From Chloroflexota bacterium (GTDB taxonomy: Bacteria > Chloroflexota > FW602-bin22 > JACPRP01), in the NCBI GenBank assembly GCA_016210495.1, contig JACQUC010000085.1:1-29522 (forward strand): a stretch of DNA of 29,522 nt, in the 5' to 3' direction. The notes under the pieces are model-generated. The model did not search any database, was not told where the DNA came from, and was given only the letters and a program-made list of their open reading frames with translations. Positions 24,338 to 29,522 of the stretch are shown here, piece after piece (the stretch's first letter is position 1; each line of letters opens with the position of its first letter). A program made the translations under genes and the position numbers.

Positions 24338-25702
24338 ATGTCAAACCTGCGGAGCTTCCTGGCACGCGTCCGGGAGCAGATGCCCGACCAGTACGTGGAG
24401 ATCGAGAAGGAAGTGGACCCTCTGTACGAAATCACGGCGATCCACCAGAAGCTGGATAAGCGAGGTCGGAGTCCGGTGATGTTCTTCAAGCGCGTGAAGG
24501 GCAGCTCGATGCCGGTCGTGGTGAACGTGTTCGGCACGCGCGAGCGCCTGGCGCTGGGGCTGGGCACGACGCAGGACAAGATCACGGTAGGGTACCGGGA
24601 GCGCGAGGACCATCCGTTGCCCCCGGTCGAGGTGGACGTTGCGCCGGCTCAGGAAGTGGTGCTGGCCGGAGACGAGGCAAACCTGTTCGATCTTCCGGCC
24701 ATCAAGGCGTGGGAACCGGACATTGGCCCTTACATCAACGCAGGGATTCTGGTGATCAAGGACATCGACACGAGCGTGTGCAACACGAGCTTCGGTCGAC
24801 TACAGATGGTGGACCGCAATACCCTCTATACCCATATGACTCTTGGTCGACACCTGCACCAGTACTACACGAAAGCGGAGGAACGCGGCCTGCCACTTCC
24901 TGTGACGATCAACATCGGCTGCCCGCCCAGTTGGGCGCTGGGGACGCTGTCGCTGATTCCTATCGATCAAGATGAGCTAGGGGTGATGGGCGGCATGGAC
25001 GGCGAGCCGTTGAAGGTGGTGAAGGGCAAGAGCGTGCCGGTGCCCGCGCTGGCCGAGGCGGAGGTCGTGGTGGAGGGGGAGTTCCTGCCCAAGGAACGCC
25101 AGCCGGAGGGGCCCTATTGCGAGTTCAGCGGCTACTCCACGGGCCAGTTCCTGCGGAACGTTATCAAGGTCAAGGCGATCACGATGCGACGCGATCCGAT
25201 CTACCAGGCCATCGTGGCGGGATCGTCGGAGCACCGGGGGATCGGTGCGGTCGCGAAGGAATCGTATCTGTTCAAGGTGGCGAAAATTGCGGCGCCTTCG
25301 GTGAAGGCAGTACACATTCCCACGTCCGGCTGCGCGCGATTCCACACCTACGTCTCGATGGAGAAGAAAGCCAACGGCCAGCCCAGAAACGTGGCGATGG
25401 GCATTATGTCGGCGGACGTTTACTCGAAGCTGGTCGTGGTGGTGGACCAGGACATCGACATATTCGACGATCGTGAGGTGCTATGGGCGATAGCGACGCG
25501 GATGCAGGCGGACCGGGACATCTCGATCATCCAGGGCGCGCTAGGCTCGGAGCTGGACCCTTCGTCCCCGCCGGACGGGGTCGCGCCCAAGGTGATCATC
25601 GATGCCACCGCCAAGCCGTTCCTCAGCCAATTCCATCCCCGGGCGACGCTGCCCAAGGAAGTGATGGAGAGGATCAGGCTGGAAGACTATATCGCAGGGT
25701 AG
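24338..25702 (+). CDS. UbiD family (de)carboxylase, second copy
   Basis: This 454-residue UbiD-type enzyme is shorter and quite different from the first at 251-1849. The catalytic set is present: Arg154 in SFGRLQMVD, His172 in GRHLHQYY, and Glu257 and Glu262 in PEGPYCEFSGY. It needs prenylated FMN, for which no UbiX gene is seen here. GGAGGG lies 6 bases before the ATG at 24338. It diverges from the molybdenum hydroxylase gene, which suggests the two act on one pathway, for example hydroxylation of a ring and loss of a ring carboxylate; that link is inference from position. It converges with the amidinotransferase-fold gene. Confidence 0.92.
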   Translation: MSNLRSFLARVREQMPDQYVEIEKEVDPLYEITAIHQKLDKRGRSPVMFFKRVKGSSMPVVVNVFGTRERLALGLGTTQDKITVGYREREDHPLPPVEVDVAPAQEVVLAGDEANLFDLPAIKAWEPDIGPYINAGILVIKDIDTSVCNTSFGRLQMVDRNTLYTHMTLGRHLHQYYTKAEERGLPLPVTINIGCPPSWALGTLSLIPIDQDELGVMGGMDGEPLKVVKGKSVPVPALAEAEVVVEGEFLPKERQPEGPYCEFSGYSTGQFLRNVIKVKAITMRRDPIYQAIVAGSSEHRGIGAVAKESYLFKVAKIAAPSVKAVHIPTSGCARFHTYVSMEKKANGQPRNVAMGIMSADVYSKLVVVVDQDIDIFDDREVLWAIATRMQADRDISIIQGALGSELDPSSPPDGVAPKVIIDATAKPFLSQFHPRATLPKEVMERIRLEDYIAG

Positions 25703-25763
25703 GCGGGGAAGGGAGAGGGGACAGGGCGCTCGCCAGCGGGGGTCTTCTCACCATCATTTCACC

Positions 25764-26834
25764 TTAGTCAGCAAGCCCAGGGCCTTCGTTGCGGAGCAGC
25801 TCCATAGTGATGCACCTCATACCGTTGGTTCCGCCCTGCATAATGCCCGAGGAATCGAAGGGAATGACCTCCACGCCCGCCTGCTCGACAGCTTTAATGG
25901 TTTTGACCGCGCCTTTGTGCATGATCACCTTGCCGGGCTCCAAAAGCAAGAGGTTGGCCGGCTCATACTTCCGCTGCTCGTCGGCTGGCACCTCAATAAT
26001 CTTGAAGCTTCTCTCGCGCAGCCAGCGGTAGGTGGTCCAGGGAAGGTTGTCGGGCCAGACAAGAACCACGTGGTCGTCGAGCGCGGCGAGGACCATGTCG
26101 ACGTGGAACTCACCGCCGGACTCGAAGGAGTCCATGATCGTGGGGAGGTGCATGATGTGCACCTCTTTGACACCCGAGCGATAGAGGACCGGCAGGACCT
26201 GGTCCAGGCCCTCCTGATTGCAGGCGCACGAGAGGCCGGCCATGAAAACACCTTCGGCAATCGGCAGGGTCATCGGCGCGACCTCGCAGATGCCTGTGCC
26301 GTGCACTGTGAGCAAAATGGGGCAGCCGATTTTGGTGAGGAACTTCTGGAACTCGCGCTCGAGGCCCCTCTTGAAGGACGCGTGGCTGAAGCGGGGGATG
26401 ATGGCGCCGCCTTTGAGGACCTTCACTTCTTCGGCCATAAAGAGCTTGCGCATGGGCCCCCACGCGCCCATCGTGTCCTCGAACTCCATCCAGTAGATTT
26501 TGATATCCAGGGATTCGAGCAACCTGGCGTACTCCTCGTGTGAGCGCAAGAGGAGGTCGATGTCCAGGTTTTGGCGATAGCGAAGCATGAAGAAGTTGGG
26601 ATCTCTTTGCCAAAGAGGATTGCCTTCGTGCTCGCCGTCGGGCTTGATGAGGGCGACCTCTCGGAGCTTGCCGATGCCGACGCTACCCCACGGCTTGCCC
26701 CAGATTCGCTCGTACTCGTCGAGGTAGCCGTACTTTTGCAGCTCGAAAAGGTCAGGTGGCTTGCCAGGCCGATAGTCCGGGTAGTTTTCTAGCGGGTAAT
26801 CTTCGAGTCTTCCGTTCCAGACGGTTTTTGGCAT
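25764..26834 (-). CDS. Arginine deiminase/amidinotransferase-fold enzyme
   Basis: This 356-residue protein belongs to the arginine deiminase/dimethylarginine dimethylaminohydrolase/amidinotransferase superfamily (five-bladed propeller). It has the FHVDMV block with catalytic His244 and the C-terminal GGTNGMRCITMEL with nucleophile Cys341, preceded by an NLLLLEPGKVIM strand. The acidic partner is probably Glu184 in CEVAPM. Members break or transfer guanidino or related C-N bonds through a thiouronium intermediate. The N-terminal 50 residues are an extra Tyr/Pro-rich segment. AGAGG lies 7 bases before the ATG at 26834. Its neighbours are catabolic, so it may act on a ring-opening product; substrate unknown. 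Confidence 0.8.
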   Translation of the reverse strand: MPKTVWNGRLEDYPLENYPDYRPGKPPDLFELQKYGYLDEYERIWGKPWGSVGIGKLREVALIKPDGEHEGNPLWQRDPNFFMLRYRQNLDIDLLLRSHEEYARLLESLDIKIYWMEFEDTMGAWGPMRKLFMAEEVKVLKGGAIIPRFSHASFKRGLEREFQKFLTKIGCPILLTVHGTGICEVAPMTLPIAEGVFMAGLSCACNQEGLDQVLPVLYRSGVKEVHIMHLPTIMDSFESGGEFHVDMVLAALDDHVVLVWPDNLPWTTYRWLRERSFKIIEVPADEQRKYEPANLLLLEPGKVIMHKGAVKTIKAVEQAGVEVIPFDSSGIMQGGTNGMRCITMELLRNEGPGLAD

Positions 26835-26876
26835 CTCGGCACCTCTTTCTAGATCTTGTTAGCAGCCAATAGGACG

Positions 26877-26915
26877 GCCCTCACCCTAACCCTCTCCCAG
26901 AGGGAGAGGGGACTG
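26877..26915. repeat. 39-bp dispersed hairpin repeat, copy 2
   Basis: Identical over all 39 bases to 7911-7949, with the same 9-bp CCCTCTCCC / GGGAGAGGG stem. It lies 42 bases upstream of the amidinotransferase-fold gene, in the same orientation relative to that gene as copy 1 has to the amidohydrolase. Confidence 0.85.
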
Positions 26916-26975
26916 GAGGGTCGCTTTACGCAGGTTGTCCCTGACCGTCGCACCGTGTTCTTAGCTCGTGCGCGT

Positions 26976-27001
26976 GGGCAACCACGCAGGGTTGCCCCTA
27001 C
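26976..27001 (-). repeat. REP-like palindrome with 5' GTAG
   Basis: On the minus strand this is GTAG, stem GGGCAACC, loop CTGCGT and GGTTGCCC. It lies 31 bases after the stop of the PreA-like gene. The stem sequence differs from the other copies but is fully complementary, so the structure is kept. Confidence 0.65.
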
Positions 27002-27032
27002 TAGATCGCGGCGCAGATACCGCCGAACATAG

Positions 27033-28232
27033 CTAGGCAGGCACGTGCATCTGGATCGCTCCCAGGACGGGGCAGACGGATACACAGAGCTCGCAGCCGA
27101 TGCACTTGTCGGGTATGGTCTCGACTTTGCGACCGCTGACGACGAGCGCATCGTACCAACAGGACCTGACGCACAGCTTGCAGGACGTGCAAAGATCGTA
27201 ATCTATGCGCGACTTGCGCTTCGGCATGGCAAACTGCTCTTCGTAGCTAAGGGCGGCACGGGTGGCTATGCCGCGCATCTGCGCGATGTTCTCGTAGCCC
27301 TTCTCGTCCATAAACTTCCCGAGGCCGTCGACGATGCCGGTGATGGCCTTGTAGCCGTGCAGCATGATGGTGGTGCAGACCTCCATCAGGCTGGCGCCGG
27401 TCATGATGAACTCCACGGCGTCCCGCCAGTCGTAGATGCCGTTGGAACCGGCGATGGGCAAGGGAAGCGCGCTGTAGATCTGCGAGAGGTAGTTCAAGGT
27501 GAGCACCTTGACCCAGGGTCCACCGACGCCGGCCCTGCCGTCGATGTAGGGCTTGCCGGTGTCGATGTTGGCGGCGAAGCCGACGAAGCGGTTGGTCACG
27601 GTAAAGGCGGCAGCGCCGGCGTCCTTCACCGCCCTCGCGACCTCGACGATGTCCGCAACCTGGGGCGTAAGCTTCACGATCACGGGAATCGAGACCGCGC
27701 TGGTGACGGCGTGCGTGACCTCAGCCGCGACGGCGGGGTCCTGTCCGATCAGCATGCCCGTCCTGGCTTCCTTCATCTGGGAAGGATGCGGGCAGCCAAA
27801 GTTGAGCTCGGTAATCCGGACCCCGGCGTCTTCTACCATCTTGGCAATCTCCGCCCAGTTCCCCAGCGTCGAAGCGCCGACGCTGCCGATCACGTTGGCA
27901 CCGTGCTCTTCAGCATATCGGCGGGTCTCGTTCAGGAAGGCACGCCATTCGGACAGGCTCTCCGTGGCAAAACCCGAGCGGCTGTAGAAAGTATAGTAGC
28001 GCGGCAGCTTGCCACGGAAGATCTCGCCTTTTTCGTTCAGGATGGCGTAGCGGGAGTTCCGGGTTAGTGTGCGCATGGCTTCGGAGTCGGTCAGGGTCTT
28101 GACGACGACGCCCGCAGCCCCGGCGTCGATGCAGCTCCGCATATGGCCGACGCTGTTGGTCGGCTCGGCAGAAGCGATGACGACGGGGTTTTTGAAGCTG
28201 ATACCACAGAAATCGACTTTGAGATCGGCCAT
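27033..28232 (-). CDS. PreA-like dihydroorotate/dihydropyrimidine dehydrogenase family flavoprotein with two [4Fe-4S]
   Basis: This 399-residue protein has an FMN-binding barrel of the dihydropyrimidine dehydrogenase (PreA) type followed by a two-cluster ferredoxin domain (Cys348, 351, 354, 358 and 377, 380, 383, 387). Family blocks include ELNFGCPHP, IPVIVKLTPQVADIVEVA and TGASLMEVCTTIM. In canonical enzymes a catalytic Cys directly precedes GQDP (GLACGQDP in mammalian enzyme); here the residue is Ile162 (GMLIGQDP), so ordinary pyrimidine reduction may not be the reaction. No PreT-type NADH subunit is present. A small ferredoxin gene lies 20 bases upstream. A G-rich tract precedes ATG 28232 as a ribosome binding site. 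Confidence 0.85.
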   Translation of the reverse strand: MADLKVDFCGISFKNPVVIASAEPTNSVGHMRSCIDAGAAGVVVKTLTDSEAMRTLTRNSRYAILNEKGEIFRGKLPRYYTFYSRSGFATESLSEWRAFLNETRRYAEEHGANVIGSVGASTLGNWAEIAKMVEDAGVRITELNFGCPHPSQMKEARTGMLIGQDPAVAAEVTHAVTSAVSIPVIVKLTPQVADIVEVARAVKDAGAAAFTVTNRFVGFAANIDTGKPYIDGRAGVGGPWVKVLTLNYLSQIYSALPLPIAGSNGIYDWRDAVEFIMTGASLMEVCTTIMLHGYKAITGIVDGLGKFMDEKGYENIAQMRGIATRAALSYEEQFAMPKRKSRIDYDLCTSCKLCVRSCWYDALVVSGRKVETIPDKCIGCELCVSVCPVLGAIQMHVPA

Positions 28233-28252
28233 AGCTAGTTACCCCCCCAAGC

Positions 28253-28468
28253 TTATTCTCGAGCCACCTGGATAGCAAAATCCGGGCAGATGAACTCGCA
28301 CAAAAGACATCGCGTACAGCGTTCGGCGGCGACGACGGTGGCCGAGCCGTCTTCGAGCTCGGCCAGGACCTTCCTGGCGCAGATGTTAACACAGAGACCG
28401 CACCCTTTGCACCAATCGAGGTTGATGGCGACAACGGGTGCAGTTGACGATGGTGTACCCTTAATCAT
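28253..28468 (-). CDS. Small 2x[4Fe-4S] ferredoxin-like protein
   Basis: This 71-residue protein carries two cluster motifs: CKGCGLCVNIC and CTRCLLCEFICP. It resembles the delta (ferredoxin) subunit of 2-oxoacid:ferredoxin oxidoreductases, but no such enzyme is nearby. I start it at ATG 28468 because AAGGAGA ends 8 bases upstream; an in-frame ATG at 28507 would add 13 residues and move the start upstream of that site. It is first in a two-gene unit with the PreA-like protein, so it probably passes electrons to or from it. Confidence 0.82.
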   Translation of the reverse strand: MIKGTPSSTAPVVAINLDWCKGCGLCVNICARKVLAELEDGSATVVAAERCTRCLLCEFICPDFAIQVARE

Positions 28469-28545
28469 CTGAGGACTCTCCTTGCACAATGCCATCGTGT
28501 CCCGCATCGGCTTCGATCACACAGGATATCTCGCAACACAAGGCT

Positions 28546-28570
28546 GTAGTGCAGGGGCTTGTCCCCTGCT
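28546..28570 (+). repeat. REP palindrome (GTAG + GCAGGGG stem), plus orientation
   Basis: GTAG, then T, stem GCAGGGG, loop CTTGT and CCCCTGC. It forms an inverted pair with the copy at 28709-28733, downstream of the transposase gene, like a bacterial interspersed mosaic element. The wider stretch 28469-28786 holds only these repeats and the hairpin at 28580-28602, no gene. Confidence 0.85.
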
Positions 28571-28579
28571 GAGGTGCGG

Positions 28580-28602
28580 GGAGAAGACGCCTTTCCAGGC
28601 GT
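28580..28602 (+). repeat. Hairpin with 5' GGAG (possible REP variant)
   Basis: GGAGAAG precedes the stem ACGCC / GGCGT with loop TTTCCA. It lies between the two inverted REP copies. Like the element at 15471-15495 it has GGAG where the others have GTAG; both tetranucleotides occur in enterobacterial REPs. Confidence 0.4.
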
Positions 28603-28708
28603 AATGGCGTCCGCAAACTGACGATCGACGCCCTGGCCTCGGCGGCCTCAGCTAGCGCAGTTGTTGTGTCGTTTCTTGGCTTGTGTGCAGGGCCTACCCC
28701 GCCACCCC

Positions 28709-28733
28709 AGCAGGGGACAAGCCCCTGCACTAC
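28709..28733 (-). repeat. REP palindrome (GTAG + GCAGGGG stem), minus orientation
   Basis: Exact reverse complement of the copy at 28546-28570, lying 53 bases beyond the 3' end of the transposase gene. With its partner it encloses about 138 bases. Confidence 0.85.
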
Positions 28734-28786
28734 GGGATGGTTGGCAGGTGAGTTTCTGATACTCTCTGGCACTACGGCATTCTGGA

Positions 28787-29272
28787 TCATAGCTCGAACT
28801 CCAGCGATCCCGAAAACGGATAGTCGCTCCATTGCTCTACGAGCCCGGCTCTCACGGGGTTGTTCAGAACGTACTCCACCACGCGCTCGAGTTGCTCCTC
28901 GGCACGTAGGAAGTGATCCCAGAACCTCTTCTGCCAGAAGCTGCCCACTGCCCCGTGGCGCCAGGCGGCTCGCTGTGCCAGATTCTTGAACTGACCGACG
29001 AAGGTGACGACATCGCAAGACTCGGACGGTCCCAGTACAATGTGGACGTGGTCGGGCATTACGCAGAAACCGTAAATCCTGACGTCTGTCTTGGCGGCGT
29101 GCTCGCGCAATACCTGGACTGCACACGAAGCCACAGCATAGTCAGCGAAAACGGGCTTTCGGCCTTGGACAGCCATAGTTACTGAGCAAATATTGCCCAA
29201 CTGCGCGTAGCAAGAACTGTCAAGTCGTATTCGCTTGCGAATCCGAAGGCGAGCCTGGTTTGACTGCGGCAT
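28787..29272 (-). CDS. REP-associated tyrosine transposase (RAYT, Y1/IS200-like)
   Basis: This 161-residue single-strand endonuclease is of the HUH/Y1 type related to IS200/IS605 TnpA, in the clade associated with REP repeats. The metal-binding motif is VMPDHVHIVL (His75, His77). The nucleophile is probably Tyr134 in VVEYVLNNPVRAGLVE, and the clade's SFWQKRFWDHFLR block is present. RAYTs cut single-stranded REPs near a 5' GTAG. I start it at ATG 29272 because GGGAGG lies 6 bases upstream; the open frame extends further into REP sequence that is not family-like. It lies between an inverted REP pair and a tandem REP array. No accessory gene is present, as usual for RAYTs. Confidence 0.9.
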   Translation of the reverse strand: MPQSNQARLRIRKRIRLDSSCYAQLGNICSVTMAVQGRKPVFADYAVASCAVQVLREHAAKTDVRIYGFCVMPDHVHIVLGPSESCDVVTFVGQFKNLAQRAAWRHGAVGSFWQKRFWDHFLRAEEQLERVVEYVLNNPVRAGLVEQWSDYPFSGSLEFEL

Positions 29273-29351
29273 ATTGAACCTCCCGGCCAGGAAGGCGAAA
29301 GCTTCAATGGGCTGGTGGCACGGCTGTTCTGTTGCACCCCCGCCCCCCCCA

Positions 29352-29522
29352 AGCAGGGGACAAGCCCCTGCACTACCGGGCTCTCTCGTTGGCCTGCACC
29401 CCCCCAGCAGGGGACAAGCCCCTGCACTACGGGCTCTCTCGTTGGCCTGCACCCCCCAAGCAGGGGACAAGCCCCTGCACTACGGGCTCTCTCGTTGGCC
29501 TGCACCCCCCAAGCAGGGGACA
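29352..29522 (-). repeat. Tandem array of REP units, about 53-bp period, cut by window edge
   Basis: The REP palindrome (minus strand GTAG, GCAGGGG stem) begins at 29352, 29406, 29459 and 29512, so the spacing is 54, 53 and 53 bases. The linkers (CGGGCTCTCTCGTTGGCCTG followed by a C-run) are also nearly identical, so the whole unit was amplified. The C-run varies by one base. The array lies upstream of the transposase start and continues beyond the window. Confidence 0.9.

Noticed and set aside
28461..29126. Open frame of 221 codons overlapping the RAYT gene and REPs on the minus strand
   Set aside because: It is a shadow frame of the transposase and repeats, with no motif of its own.
29273..29470. 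N-terminal extension of the RAYT protein
   Set aside because: The added residues are translated REP and linker sequence; ATG 29272 has GGGAGG at the right distance.
29352..29522. CRISPR array
   Set aside because: The segments between the repeats are the same sequence in each unit, not unique spacers, and the repeat is a REP found singly elsewhere in the window.

Overview
The window is a GC-rich stretch of a bacterial chromosome. It has no rRNA or tRNA gene and no CRISPR array that I can see. The organism is probably an uncultured member of the Chloroflexota. The signs are a secreted protein ending in the YLPVILRN-type tail common in that phylum, lipoprotein solute-binding proteins with an Ala/Pro/Thr-rich linker, and many palindromic repeats and toxin-antitoxin remnants between catabolic genes. 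The phylum call is inference, not something the sequence proves.

Layout. (1) 1-6400: a UbiD-type decarboxylase (minus), a BrnT/CopG toxin-antitoxin pair, a DoxX-like membrane protein, a secreted protein of unknown role, and relics of a second DoxX gene, a second CopG antitoxin and a VapC toxin. (2) 6417-13083, minus strand: an apparent operon transcribed as solute-binding lipoprotein, hyuA, hyuB, amidohydrolase. (3) 13084-13744: a long divergent intergenic region with a promoter candidate facing each way. (4) 13745-19288, plus strand: an amidohydrolase, a hicBA pair whose hicA carries an in-frame palindromic insertion, a second solute-binding lipoprotein, and a second amidohydrolase paralogous to the first that appears to start at CTG. 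(5) 19355-20073: two small overlapping genes of unknown function, possibly a toxin-antitoxin pair. (6) 20170-25702: a membrane PAS-GGDEF protein downstream of a fused 2x[2Fe-2S]-molybdenum hydroxylase, which diverges from a second UbiD-type decarboxylase. (7) 25764-28468, minus strand: an arginine-deiminase/amidinotransferase-fold enzyme, then a ferredoxin and a PreA-like flavoprotein. (8) 28546-29522: a REP-associated tyrosine transposase (RAYT) between its likely REP repeats, including a 53-bp tandem array running off the window edge.

Together the enzymes (two UbiD decarboxylases, HyuAB, three amidohydrolases, a Mo hydroxylase, a PreA-like oxidoreductase, an ADI-fold enzyme and two binding lipoproteins) look like an accessory island for taking up and breaking down N-heterocyclic or aromatic compounds. 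The substrate cannot be read from sequence. Neither binding protein has an ABC permease or ATPase beside it, and no UbiX, FAD subunit or Mo-cofactor gene is in the window.

The most notable observations are these. A family of palindromes shares only a 5' GTAG, the signature read by RAYT transposases, and lies next to a RAYT gene. A 78-bp palindromic element is inserted in frame in hicA. A CTG start is supported by a residue-for-residue alignment with a paralog. The PreA-like protein has lost the catalytic cysteine. A 39-bp dispersed hairpin supplies both the hyuB stop codon and the next gene's ribosome binding site.
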